From the NCBI GenBank assembly GCA_946800325.1, contig OX326961.1:7418655-7482654 (forward strand): a stretch of DNA of 64,000 nt, in the 5' to 3' direction. This DNA comes from Luzula sylvatica (lineage: Eukaryota; Streptophyta; Magnoliopsida; Poales; Juncaceae). The notes beneath the pieces were generated by a model. The model saw only the letters and a list, made by a program, of their open reading frames with translations. It was not told where the DNA came from and did not search any database. Position 1 is the first letter of the stretch. Each line of letters begins with the position of its first letter. A program made the position numbers and the translations under genes. Positions 1 to 11,534 of the stretch are shown one piece after another.

Positions 1-992
1 AAACCTGTTATTTGAACTCCTCAAAGCGTTAAAATCTTGTTTTGAATCGAAAAACAAACTTTCTTAGTGTTTGTGAAATTTGGTGAAAAGTTATGTAGTA
101 AAAGATACGTTACAAATGATCTAAAAACACGTTATTTCAACTCCTCAAAGCTTTAAAATCTTGTTTTGAATCGAAAAACAAACCTTCTTAGTGTTTGTGA
201 AATTTGGTGAAAAGTTATGTAGTAAAAGATACGATACAAATGATCTAAAAACACGTTATTTGGACTCCTCAAAGCGTTAAAATCTTGTTTTGAATCGAAA
301 AACAAAGTTTCTTAGTGTTTGTGAAATTTGGTGAAAAGTTATGTAGTGAAAGATACGATACAAATGATCTAAAAACACGTTATTTGAACTCCTCAAAGCG
401 TTAAAATCTTGTTTTGAATCGAAAAACAAACTTTCTTAGTGTTTGTGATATTTGGTGAAAAGTTATGTAGTAAAAGATACGATACAAATGATCTAAAAAC
501 ACGTTATTTGAACTCCTCTAAGCGTTAAAATCTTGTTTTGAATCGAAAAACAAACCTTCTTAGTGTTTGTGAAATTTGGTGAAAAGTTATGTAGTAAAAG
601 ATACGATACAAATGATCTAAAAACACGTTATTTGAACTCGTCAAAGCGTTCAAATCTTGTTTTGAATCGAAAAACAAACTTTCTTAGTGTTTGTGAAATT
701 TGGTGAAAAGTTACGTACTAAAAGATACGATACAAATGATCTCAAAACACGTTATTTGAACTCCTCAAAGCGTTAAAATCTTGTTTTGAATCGAAAAACA
801 AAATTTCTTAGTGTTTGTGAAATTTGGTGAAAAGTTATGTAGTAAAAGATACGATACAAATGATCTAAAAACCTGTTATTTGAACTTCTCAAAGCGTTAA
901 AATCTTGTTTTGAATCGAAAAACAAACTTTCTTAGTGTTTGTCAAATTTGGTGAAAAGTTACGTACTAAAAGATACGATACAAATGATCTAA
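1..992 (+). repeat. Forward 8-monomer block, first copy
   Basis: Eight monomers, starting at an AAACCTG variant. Markers are AGCTTTAAAATC near 142, TGGACTCC near 261, GTAGTGAAAG near 344, CTCCTCTAAG at 513, and GAACTCGTC with GTTCAAATC near 636. The first half of the block reappears 992 bp (8 x 124) downstream. A copy of 262-1250 lies near the end of the domain, 9,665 bp away. Confidence 0.75.
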
Positions 993-1434
993 AAACCTGT
1001 TATTTGAACTCCTCAAAGCGTTAAAATCTTGTTTTGAATCGAAAAACAAACTTTCTTAGTGTTTGTGAAATTTGGTGAAAAGTTATGTAGTAAAAGATAC
1101 GTTACAAATGATCTAAAAACACGTTATTTCAACTCCTCAAAGCTTTAAAATCTTGTTTTGAATCGAAAAACAAACCTTCTTAGTGTTTGTGAAATTTGGT
1201 GAAAAGTTATGTAGTAAAAGATACGATACAAATGATCTAAAAACACGTTATTTGGACTCCTCAAAGCGTTAAAATCTTGTTTTGAATCGAAAAACAAAGT
1301 TTCTTAGTGTTTGTGAAATTTGGTGAAAAGTTATGTAGTGAAAGATACGATACAAATGATCTAAAAACACGTTATTTGAACTCCTCAAAGCGTTAAAATC
1401 TTGTTTTGAATCGAAAAACAAACTTTCTTAGTGT
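993..1434 (+). repeat. Partial second copy of the 8-monomer block
   Basis: This segment matches 1-442 at an offset of exactly 992 bp. It shares AAACCTG, GATACGTTAC, AGCTTTAAAATC, TGGACTCC, CAAAGTTTCTT and GTAGTGAAAG. The match breaks where copy one has GTTTGTGATA and this copy has GTTTGTCAAA. It is about 3.5 monomers of a tandem HOR cut short by a later recombination. Confidence 0.75.
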
Positions 1435-2869
1435 TTGTCAAATTTGGTGAAAAGTTATGTAGTAAAAGATACGATACAAATGATCTAAAACACGTTATTT
1501 GAACTCCTCAAAGCGTTAAAATCTTGTTTTGAATCGAAAAACAAACTTTCTTAGTGTTTGTGAAATTTGGTGAAAAGTTATGTAGTAAAAGATACGATAC
1601 AAATGATCTAAAAACACGTTATTTCAACTCCTCAAAGCGTTAAAATCTTGTTTTGAATCGAAAAACAAACTTTCTTAATGTTTGTGAAATTTGGTGAAAA
1701 GTTATGTAGTAAAAGATACGATACAAATGATCTAAAAACACATTATTTGGACTCCTCAAAGCGTTAAAATCTTGTTTTGAATCGAAAAACAAACTTTCTC
1801 AGTGTTTGTGAAATTTGGTGAAAAGTTACGTAGTAAAAGATACGATACAAATAATCCCAAAACACGTTATTTGAACGCCTCAAAGCGTTAAAATCTTGTT
1901 TTGAATCGAAAAACAAATTTTCTTAGTGTTTGTGAAATTTGGTGAAAAGTTACGTACTAAAAGATACGATACAAATGATCTCAAAACACGTTATTTGAAC
2001 TCCTCAAAGCGTTAAAATCTTGTATTGATTCGAAAAACAAAATTTCTTAGTGTTTCTGAAATTTGGTGAAAAGTTATGTAGTAAAAGATACGATACAAAT
2101 GATCTAAAAACCTGTTATTTGAACTCCTCAAAGCGTTAAAATCTTGTTTTGAATCGAAAAACAAACTTTCTTAGTGTTTGTCAAATTGGGTGAAAAGTTA
2201 CGTACTAAAAGATACGATACAAATGATCTCAAAACACGTTATTTGAACTCCTCAAAGCGTTAAAATCTTGTTTTGAATCGAAAAACAAACTTTCTTAGTG
2301 TTTGTGAAATTTGGTGAAAAGATATGTAGTAAAAGATACGATACAAATGATCTAAAAACCTGTTATTTGAACTCCTCAAAGCGTTAAAATCTTGTTTTGA
2401 ATCGAAAAACAAACTTTCTTAGTGTTTGTGAAATTTGGTGAAAAGTTATGTAGTAAAAGATACGATACAAATGATCTAAAAACACGTTATTTGAACTCCT
2501 CAAAGCGTTAAAATCTTGTTTTGAATCGAAAAACAAACTTTCTTAGTGTTAGTGAAATTTGGTGAAAAGTTATGTAGTAAAAGATACGATTCAAATGATC
2601 TAAAAACACGTTATTTGAACTCCTCAAAGCGTTAAAATCTTGTTTTGAATCGAAAAACAAACTTTCTTAGTGTTTGTGAAATTTGGTGAAAAGTTACGTA
2701 GTAAAAGATACGATACAAATGATCTAAAAACACGTTATTTGAACTCCTCAAAGCGTTAAAATCTTGTTTTGAATCGAAAAACAAACTTTCTTAGTGTTTG
2801 TGAAATTTGGTGAAAAGATATGTAGTAAAAGATACGATACAAATGATCTAAAAACCTGTTATTTGAACT
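1435..2869 (+). repeat. Forward monomers without a resolved long-range partner
   Basis: About 11.6 monomers, including a 123-bp copy (CTAAAACACG near 1487) and a variant CTTGTATTGATTCG near 2022. Several monomers resemble members of the neighbouring blocks, such as the TTTCTGAAATTTGG type near 2053, also seen near 3542 and 7260. I could not follow an unbroken match over more than a few monomers by eye. No other content was seen. Confidence 0.6.
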
Positions 2870-5800
2870 CCTCAAAGCGTTAAAATCTTGTTTTGAATCG
2901 AAAAACAAACTTTCTTAGTGTTTGTCAAATTTGGTGAAAAGTTACGTACTAAAAGATACGATTCAAATGATCTAAAAACACGTTATTTGAACTCCTCAAA
3001 TCGTTAAAATCTTGTTTTGAATCGAAAAACAAACTTTCTTAGTGTTTGTGAAATTTGGTGAAAAGTTATGTAGTAAAAGATACGATACAAATGATCTAAA
3101 AACACGTTATTTGGACTCCTGAAAGCGTTAAAATCTTGTTTTGAATCGAAAAACAAACTTTCTTAGTGTTTGTGAAATTTGGTGAAAAGTTATGTAGTAA
3201 AAGATACGATACAAATGATATCAAAACACGTTATTTGAACTCCTCAAAGCGTTAAAATCATGTTTTGAATCGAAAAACAAACTTTCTTAGTGTTTGTGAA
3301 ATTTGGTGAAAAGTTATGTAGTAAAAGATACGATACAAATGATCTAAAAACACGTTATTTCAACTCCTCAAAGCGTTAAAATCTTGTTTTGAATCGAAAA
3401 ACAAACTTTCTTTGTGTTTATGAAATTTGGTGAAAAGTTATGTAGTAAAAGATACGATACAAATGATCTAAAAACACGTTATTTGAACTCCTCAAAGCGT
3501 TAAAATCTTGTTTTGATTCGAAAAACAAAATTTCTTAGTGTTTCTGAAATTTGGTGAAAAGTTATGTAGTAAAAGATACGATACAAATGATCTAAAAACC
3601 TGTTATTTGAACTCCTCAAAGCGTTAAAATCTTGTTTTGAATCGAAAAACAAACTTTCTTAGTGTTTGTGAAATTTGGTGAAAAGTTATGTAGTAAAAGA
3701 TACGATACAAATGATCTAAAAACACGTTATTTGAACTCCTCAAAGCGTTAAAATCTTGTTTTGAATCGAAAAACAAACTTTCTTAGTGTTTGTGAAATTT
3801 GGTGAAAAGTTATGTAGTAAAAGATACGATACAAATGATCTAAAAACACGTTATTTGAACTCCTCAAAGCGTTAAAATCTTGTTTTGAATCGAAAAACAA
3901 ACTTTCTTAGTGTTTGTGAAATTTGGTGAAAAGTTATGTAGTAAAAGATACGATACAAATGATCTAAAACACGTTATTTGAACTCCTCAAAGCGTTAAAA
4001 GCTTGTTTTGAATCGAAAAACAAACTTTCTGAGTGTTTGTGAAATTTGGTGAAAAGTTATGTAGTAACAGATACGATACAAATGATCTAAAAACACGTTA
4101 TTTGAACTCCTCAAAGCGTTAAAATCTTGTTTTGAATCGAAAAACAAACTTTCTCAGTGTTTGTGAAATTTGGTGAAAAGTTACGTAGTAAAAGATACGA
4201 TACAAATGATCTCAAAACACGTTATTTGAACGCCTCAAAGCGTTAAAATCTTGTTTTGAATCGAAAAACAAACTTTCTTAGTGTTTGTGAAATTTGGTGA
4301 AAAGTTATGTAGTAAAACATACGATACAAATGATGTAAAAACATGTTATTTGAACTCCTCAAAGCGTTAAAATCTTGTTTTGAATCGAAAAACAAACCTT
4401 CTTTGTGTTTGTAAAATTTGGTGAAAAGTTATGTAGTAAAAGATACGATACAAATGATCTAAAAACACGTTATTTGAACTCCTCAAAGCGTTAAAATCTT
4501 GTTTTGAATCGAAAAACAAACTTTCTTAGTGTTTGTGAAATTTGGTGAAAAGTTATGTAGTAAAAGATACGATACAAATGATCTAAAAACACGTTATTTG
4601 AACTCCTCAAAGCGTTAAAATCTTGTTTTGAATCTAAAAACAAACTTACTTAGTGTTTGTGAAATTTGGTGAAAAGTTATGTAGTAAAAGATACGATACA
4701 AATGATCTAAAAACACGTTATTTGAACTCCTCAAAGCGTTAAAAATCTTGTTTTGAATCTAAAAACAAACTTTCTTAGTGTTTGTGAAATTTGGTGAAAA
4801 GTTATGTTGTAAAAGATACGATACAAATGATCTAAAAACACGTTATTTGAACTCCTCAAAGCGTTAAAATCTTGTTTTGAATCGAAAAACAAACTTTCTT
4901 AGTGTGTGTGAAATTTGGTGAAAAGTTATGTAGTAAAAGATACGATACAAATGATCTAAAAACACGTTATTTGAACTCCTCAAAGCGTTAAAATCTTGTT
5001 TTGAATCGAAAAACAAATTTTCTTAGTGTTTGTGAAATTTGGTGAAAAGTTACGTACTAAAAGATACGATACAAATGATCTCAAAACACGTTATTTGAAC
5101 TCCTCAAAGCGTTAAAATCTTGTTTTGAATCGGAAAACAAAATTTCTTAGTGTTTGTGAAATTTGGTGAAAAGTTATGTAGTAAAAGATACGATACAAAT
5201 GATATAAAAACCTGTTATTTGAACTCTTCAAAGCGTTAAAATCTTGTTTTGAATCGAAAAACAAACTTTCTTAGTGTTTGTCAAATTTGCTGAAAAGTTA
5301 CGTACTAAAAGATACGATACAAATGATCTCAAAACACGTTATTTGAACTACTCAAAGCGTTAAAATCTTGTTTTGAATCGAAAAACAAACTTTCTTAGTG
5401 TTTGTGAAATTTGGTGAAAAGATATGTAGTAGATACGATACAAATGATCTAAAAACCTGTTATTTGAACTCCTCAAAGCGTTAAAATCTTGTTTTGAATC
5501 GAAAAACAAACTTTCTTAGTGTCTGTGAAATTTGGTGAAAAGTTATGTAGTAAAAGATACGATACAAATGATCTAAAAACACGTTATTTGAACTCCTCAA
5601 AGCGTTAAAATCTTGTTTTGAATCGAAAAACAAACTTTCTTAGTGTTTGTGAAATTTGGTGAAAAGTTATGTAGTAAAATATACGATTCAAATGATCTAA
5701 AAACACGTTATTCCAACTCCTCAAAGCGTTAAAATCTTGTTTTGAATCGAAAAACAAACTTTCTTAGTGTTTGTGAAATTTGGTGAAAAATTAGGTAGTA

Positions 5801-6586
5801 AAAGATACGATACAAATGATCTAAAAACACGTTATTTGGACTCCTCAAAGCGTTAAAATCTTGTTTTGAATCGAAAAACAAACTTTCTTAGTGTTTGTGA
5901 AATTTGGTGAAAAGTTACGTAGTAAAAGATACGATACAAATGATCTCAAAACACGTTATTTGAACTACTCAAAGCGTTAAAATCTTGTTTTGAATCGAAA
6001 AACAAACTTTCTTAGTGTTTGTGAAATTTGGTGAAAAGTTACGTACTAAAAGATACGATACAAATGATCTCAAAAGACATTATTTGAACTCCTCAAAGCG
6101 TTAAAATCTTGTTTTGAATCGAAAAACAAAATTTCTTAGTGTTTGTGAAATTTGGTGAAAAGTTATGTAGTAAAAGATACGATACAAATGATCAAAAAAC
6201 CTGTTATTTGAACTCCTCAAAGCGTTAAAATCTTGTTTTGAATCGAAAAACAAACTTTCTTAGTGTTTGTCAAACTTGGTGAAAAGTTACGTACTAAAAG
6301 ATACGATACAAATGATCTCAAAACACGTTATTTGAACTCCTCAAAGCGTTAAAATCTTGTTTTGAATCGAAAAACAAACTTTCTTAGTGTTTGTGAAATT
6401 TGGTGAAAAGATAGGTAGTAAAAGATATGATACAAATGATCTAAAAATCTGTTATTTGAACTCCTCAAAGCGTTAAAATCTTGTTTTGAATCGAAAAACA
6501 AACTTTTTTAGTGTTTGTGAAATTTGGTGAAATGTTATGTAGTAAAAGATACGATACAAATGATCTAAAAACACGTTATTTGGACT
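2870..6586 (+). repeat. Forward 3.7-kb HOR block, copy 1
   Basis: About 30 monomers with markers GATACGATTCAAATG near 2960, ATGATATCAAAAC near 3216, AAAATCATGTTTTG near 3255, GTAAAACATACG near 4313, GTTAAAAATC near 4738, GATATGTAGTAGATACG at 5421 and AACTTTTTTAG near 6500. All reappear downstream, at +3,717 bp up to about 4335 and at +3,345 bp from about 4736. The interval 4335-4735 (three monomers) is present only here. Confidence 0.8.
5421..5441 (+). repeat. 121-bp monomer (3-bp deletion)
   Basis: GATATGTAGTAGATACG lacks three A residues relative to the usual GTAGTAAAAGATACG. The same deletion occurs at 8766, in the duplicated block, so it predates that duplication. Confidence 0.8.
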
Positions 6587-9500
6587 CCTCAAAGCGTTAA
6601 AATCTTGTTTTGAATCGAAAAACAAACTTTCTTAGTGTTTGTCAAATTTGGTGAAAAGTTACGTACTAAAAGATACGATTCAAATGATCTAAAAACACGT
6701 TATTTGAACTCCTCAAAGCGTTAAAATCTTGTTTTGAATCGAAAAACAAACTTTCTTAGTGTTTGTGAAATTTGGTGAAAAGTTATGTAGTAAAAGATAC
6801 GATACAAATGATCTAAAAACACGTTATTTGGACTCCTGAAAGCGTTAAAATCTTGTTTTGAATCGAAAAACAAACTTTCTTAGTGTTTGTGAAATTTGGT
6901 GAAAAGTTATGTAGTAAAAGATACGATACAAATGATATCAAAACACGTTATTTGAACTCCTCAAAGCGTTAAAATCATGTTTTGAATCGAAAAACAAACT
7001 TTCTTAGTGTTTGTGAAATTTGGTGAAAAGTTATGTAGTAAAAGATACGATACAAATGATCTAAAAACACGTTATTTGAACTCCTCAAAGCGTTAAAATC
7101 TTGTTTTGAATCGAAAAACAAACTTTCTTTGTGTTTATGAAATTTGGTGAAAAGTTATGTAGTAAAAGATACGATACAAATGATCTAAAAACACGTTATT
7201 TGAACTCCTCAAAGCGTTAAAATCTTGTTTTGATTCGAAAAACAAAATTTCTTAGTGTTTCTGAAATTTGGTGAAAAGTTATGTAGTAAAAGATACGATA
7301 CAAATGATCTAAAAACCTGTTATTTGAACTCCTCAAAGCGTTAAAATCTTGTTTTGAATCGAAAAACAAACTTTCTTAGTGTTTGTGAAATTTGGTGAAA
7401 AGTTATGTAGTAAAAGATACGATACAAATGATCTAAAAACACGTTATTTGAACTCCTCAAAGCGTTAAAATCTTGTTTTGAATCGAAAAACAAACTTTCT
7501 TAGTGTTTGTGAAATTTGGTGAAAAGTTATGTAGTAAAAGATACGATACAAATGATCTAAAAACACGTTATTTGAACTCCTCAAAGCGTTAAAATCTTGT
7601 TTTGAATCGAAAAACAAACTTTCTTAGAGTTTGTGAAATTTGGTGAAAAGGTATGTAGTAAAAGATACGATACAAATGATCTAAAACACGCTATTTGAAC
7701 TCCTCAAAGCGTTAAAAGCTTGTTTTGAATCGAAAAACAAACTTTCCTAGTGTTTGTGAAATTTGGTGAAAAGTTATGTAGTAACAGATACGATACAAAT
7801 GATCTAAAAACACGTTATTTGAACTCCTCAAAGCATTAAAATCTTGTTTTGAATCGAAAAACAAACTTTCTCAGTGTTTGTGAAATTTGGTGAAAAGTTA
7901 CGTAGTAAAAGATACGATACAAATGATCTCAAAACACGTTATTTGAACGCCTCAAAGCGTTAAAATCTTGTTTTGAATCGAAAAACAAACTTTCTTAGTG
8001 TTTGTGAAATTTGGTGAAAAGTTATGTAGTAAAACATACGGTACAAATGATGTAAAAACACGTTATTTGAACTCCTCAAAGCGTTAAAAATCTTGTTTTG
8101 AATCTAAAAACAAACTTTCTTAGTGTTTGTGAAATTTGGTGAAAAGTTATGTTGTAAAAGATACGATACAAATGATCTAAAAACACGTTATTTGAACTCC
8201 TCAAAGCGTTAAAATCTTGTTTTGAATCGAAAAACAAACTTTCTTAGTGTGTGTGAAATTTGGTGAAAAGTTATGTAGTAAAAGATACGATACAAATGAT
8301 CTAAAAACACGTTATTTGAACTCCTCAAAGCGTTAAAATCTTGTTTTGAATCGAAAAACAAATTTTCTTAGTGTTTGTGAAATTTGGTGAAAAGTTACGT
8401 ACTAAAAGATACGATACAAATGATCTCAAAACACGTTATTTGAACTCCTCAAAGCGTTAAAATCTTGTTTTGAATCGGAAAACAAAATTTCTTAGTGTTT
8501 GTGAAATTTGGTGAAAAGTTATGTAGTAAAAGATACGATACAAATGATATAAAAACCTGTTATTTGAACTCTTCAAAGCGTTAAAATCTTGTTTTGAATC
8601 GAAAAACAAACTTTCTTAGTGTTTGTCAAATTTGCTGAAAAGTTACGTACTAAAAGATACGATACAAATGATCTCAAAACACGTTATTTGAACTACTCAA
8701 AGCGTTAAAATCTTGTTTTGAATCGAAAAACAAACTTTCTTAGTGTTTGTGAAATTTGGTGAAAAGATATGTAGTAGATACGATACAAATGATCTAAAAA
8801 CCTGTTATTTGAACTCCTCAAAGCGTTAAAATCTTGTTTTGAATCGAAAAACAAACTTTCTTAGTGTCTGTGAAATTTGGTGAAAAGTTATGTAGTAAAA
8901 GATACGATACAAATGATCTAAAAACACGTTATTTGAACTCCTCAAAGCGTTAAAATCTTGTTTTGAATCGAAAAACAAACTTTCTTAGTGTTTGTGAAAT
9001 TTGGTGAAAAGTTATGTAGTAAAATATACGATTCAAATGATCTAAAAACACGTTATTTCAACTCCTCAAAGCGTTAAAATCTTGTTTTGAATCGAAAAAC
9101 AAACTTTCTTAGTGTTTGTGAAATTTGGTGAAAAATTAGGTAGTAAAAGATACGATACAAATGATCTAAAAACACGTTATTTGGACTCCTCAAAGCGTTA
9201 AAATCTTGTTTTGAATCGAAAAACAAACTTTCTTAGTGTTTGTGAAATTTGGTGAAAAGTTACGTAGTAAAAGATACGATACAAATGATCTCAAAACACG
9301 TTATTTGAACTACTCAAAGCGTTAAAATCTTGTTTTGAATCGAAAAACAAACTTTCTTAGTGTTTGTGAAATTTGGTGAAAAGTTACGTACTAAAAGATA
9401 CGATACAAATGATCTCAAAAGACATTATTTGAACTCCTCAAAGCGTTAAAATCTTGTTTTGAATCGAAAAACAAAATTTCTTAGTGTTTGTGAAATTTGG

Positions 9501-9926
9501 TGAAAAGTTATGTAGTAAAAGATACGATACAAATGATCAAAAAACCTGTTATTTGAACTCCTCAAAGCGTTAAAATCTTGTTTTGAATCGAAAAACAAAC
9601 TTTCTTAGTGTTTGTCAAATTTGGTGAAAAGTTACGTACTAAAAGATACGATACAAATGATCTCAAAACATGTTATTTGAACTCCTCAAAGCGTTAAAAT
9701 CTTGTTTTGAATCGAAAAACAAACTTTCTTAGTGTTTGTGAAATTTGGTGAAAAGATAGGTAGTAAAAGATACGATACAAATGATCTAAAAATCTGTTAT
9801 TTGAACTCCTCAAAGCGTTAAAATCTTGTTTTGAATCGAAAAACAAACTTTTTTAGTGTTTGTGAAATTTGGTGAAATGTTATGTAGTAAAAGATACGAT
9901 ACAAATGATCTAAAAACACGTTATTT
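6587..9926 (+). repeat. Forward 3.7-kb HOR block, copy 2, three monomers shorter
   Basis: A tandem duplicate of the preceding block. Shared rare changes include the AAAATCATG variant, the GTAAAACATACG variant and the 121-bp monomer at 8766. The offset falls from 3,717 to 3,345 bp near 8055-8085, a difference of 372 bp or exactly 3 x 124. This is an in-register deletion of three monomers. Private changes such as GTACAAATGATG near 8041 show that the copies have since diverged slightly. Confidence 0.8.
8055..8085 (+). other. In-register three-monomer deletion point
   Basis: Upstream of here the sequence follows 4310-4335 (GTAAAACATACG, then GATGTAAAAAC). Downstream it follows 4736 onward (GCGTTAAAAATC, then AATCTAAAAAC). 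The exact crossover is hidden in about 30 identical bases. Unequal exchange or replication slippage between whole monomers explains it. Confidence 0.7.
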
Positions 9927-10915
9927 GGACTCCTCAAAGCGTTAAAATCTTGTTTTGAATCGAAAAACAAACTTTCTTAGTGTTTGTGAAATTTGGTGAA
10001 AAGTTATGTAGTGAAAGATACGATACAAATGATCTAAAAACACGTTATTTGAACTCCTCAAAGCGTTAAAATCTTGTTTTGAATCTAAAAACAAACTTTC
10101 TTAGTGTTTGTGAAATTTGGTGAAAAGTTATGTAGTAAAAGATACGATACAAATGATCTAAAAACACGTTATTTGAACTCCTCTAAGCGTTAAAATCTTG
10201 TTTTGAATCGAAAAACAAACCTTCTTAGTGTTTGTGAAATTTGGTGAAAAGTTATGTAGTAAAAGATACGATACAAATGATCTAAAAACACGTTATTTGA
10301 ACTCGTCAAAGCGTTCAAATCTTGTTTTGAATCGAAAAACAAACTTTCTTAGTGTTTGTGAAATTTGGTGAAAAGTTACGTACTAAAAGATACGATACAA
10401 ATGATCTCAAAACACGTTATTTGAACTCCTCAAAGCGTTAAAATCTTGTTTTGAATCGAAAAACAAAATTTCTTAGTGTTTGTGAAATTTGGTGAAAAGT
10501 TTTGTAGTAAAAGATACGATACAAATGATCTAAAAACCTGTTATTTGAACTCCTCAAAGCGTTAAAATCTTGTTTTGAATCGAAAAACAAACTTTCTTAG
10601 TGTTTGTCAAATTTGGTGAAAAGTTACGTACTAAAAGATACGATACAAATGATCTAAAAACCTGTTATTTGAACTCCTCAAAGCGTTAAAATCTTGTTTT
10701 GAATCGAAAAACAAACTTTCTTAGTGTTTGTGAAATTTGGTGAAAAGTTATGTAGTAAAAGATACGATACAAATGATCTAAAAACACGTTATTTCAACTC
10801 CTCAAAGCTTTAAAATCTTGTTTTGAATCGAAAAACAAACCTTCTTAGTGTTTGTGAAATTTGGTGAAAAGTTATGTAGTAAAAGATACGATACAAATGA
10901 TCTAAAAACACGTTA
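9927..10915 (+). repeat. Second copy of monomers 262-1250
   Basis: At an offset of 9,665 bp this segment follows 262-1250. Shared markers include GGACTCC, GTAGTGAAAG (341 and 10006), CTCCTCTAAG (513 and 10178), GAACTCGTC with GTTCAAATC, and AGCTTTAAAATC. It ends where the early copy has TTTGGACTCC and this one has TTTGAACTCTTC. It directly abuts the 3.7-kb block copy, so the domain has the mosaic order A-B-B'-A'. Confidence 0.75.
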
Positions 10916-11276
10916 TTTGAACTCTTCAAAGTGTTAAAATCTTGTTTTGAATCGAAAAACAAACTTTCTTAGTGTTTGTGAAATTTGGTGAAAAGTTATG
11001 TAGTAAAAGATACGATACAAATGATCTAAAAACCTGTTTTTTCAACTCCTCAAAGCGTTAAAATCTAGTTTTGAATCGAAAAACAAACTTTCTTAGTGTT
11101 TGTGAAATTTGGTGAAAAGTTATGTAGTAAAAGATACGATACAAATGATCTAAAACACGTTATTTGAACTCCTCAAAGCGTTAAAATCTTGTTTTGAATC
11201 GAAAAACAAACTTTCTTAGTGTTTGTGAAATTTGGTGAAAAGTTATGTAGTAAAAGATACGATACAAATGATCTAA
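10916..11276 (+). repeat. Last forward monomers before the strand switch
   Basis: About three monomers with private variants: GAACTCTTC with AAGTGTTAAAATC, AACCTGTTTTTTCAACTCC near 11033, AAAATCTAGTTTTG near 11061, and a 123-bp copy with CTAAAACACG near 11150. No long-range partner was found. Monomers at array edges often carry more private changes, and these may do so for that reason. Confidence 0.65.
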
Positions 11277-11282
11277 AAACAC
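11277..11282. other. Strand-switch junction with 6-bp microhomology
   Basis: The forward array runs ...GATCTAAAAACAC and would continue CGTTATTT. The reverse array would be expected to read ...TTTCACAAACAC followed by TGAGAATG. The sequence passes from one to the other through AAACAC, which both sides share. No bases are inserted. The break is at a different phase in the two monomers, so it is not a simple in-register flip. On the reverse side the break removes the outer part of the left arm of the long dyad carried by that variant. An assembly join between two repeats could look the same. Confidence 0.85.
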
Positions 11283-11398
11283 TGAGAATGTTTGTGTTTC
11301 GATTCAAAACAAGATTTTAACGCTTTGAGGAGTTCAAATAACGTGTTTTTAGATCATTTGTATCGTATGTTTTAGTACATAACTTTTCACCAAATTTC

Positions 11399-11419
11399 AC
11401 AAACACTAAGAAAGTTTGT
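11399..11419. other. Main dyad of the standard monomer (6-bp arms)
   Basis: ACAAAC (11399-11404) and GTTTGT (11414-11419) are perfect inverted repeats around the 9-base loop ACTAAGAAA. The same dyad is present in nearly every monomer of both domains. It could form a short hairpin or cruciform, or be a binding site for a dimeric protein. Short dyads enriched in non-B DNA have been described for centromeric satellites lacking CENP-B boxes. Applying that idea here is inference. Confidence 0.8.
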
Positions 11420-11534
11420 TTTTCGATTCAAAACAAGATTTTAACGCTTTGAGGAGTTCAAATAACGTGTTTTTAGATCATTTGTATCGTATCTTTTAGT
11501 ACATAACTTTTCACCAAATTTCACAAACACTAAG
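11411..11534 (-). repeat. Representative monomer of the reverse domain
   Basis: This is one full 124-bp period, starting at AAAGTTTG. Its parts in order are the right arm of the main dyad (GTTTGT), the TTTCGATTC motif, a TTTTAACGCTTTGAGG segment, a small dyad TTTGA-GGAGT-TCAAA, the variable CGTG box, ATCATTTGTATCGTATC, the variable TTTAGTACAT box, CTTTTCACCAAATTTC, and the left arm ACAAAC of the next dyad. It has four CpG sites (AACGC, AACGT, TATCG, TTCGA), more than its base composition predicts. Because 124 leaves a remainder of 1 when divided by 3, translation shifts frame in each monomer and soon meets a stop. Confidence 0.9.

Larger units (their letters stand above)
1..11282 (+). repeat. 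Satellite domain, forward orientation (about 91 monomers)
   Basis: The monomers read, in order, AACACGTTATTTGAACTCC, AAAGCGTTAAAATCTTG, GAATCGAAAAACAAAC, TTAGTGTTTGTGAAATTTGG and GATACGATACAAATGATCT. Common variants here are AACCTG for AACACG, GGACTCC for GAACTCC, GTCAAATTTGG, and a coupled pair ATGTAGTA or ACGTACTA. In this half the C of ACG usually travels with CTA. I did not find the variants that dominate the other half (its CATTCTGTAC, GCGATTCAAAC and CTGAGAATG forms). The domain therefore has its own homogenisation history. Confidence 0.95.

Noticed and set aside
11421..11429. RNA polymerase III B box or tRNA-derived origin
   Set aside because: TTTCGATTC fits 8 of 9 positions of GWTCRANNC, but no A box lies upstream at a suitable distance and no tRNA fold is visible. 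In an AT-rich monomer this is likely chance.
11421..11440. CENP-B box
   Set aside because: TTCGATTCAAAACAAG matches only the first half of the box pattern (TTCG, then A after four bases) and lacks the essential CGGG part in all monomers seen.
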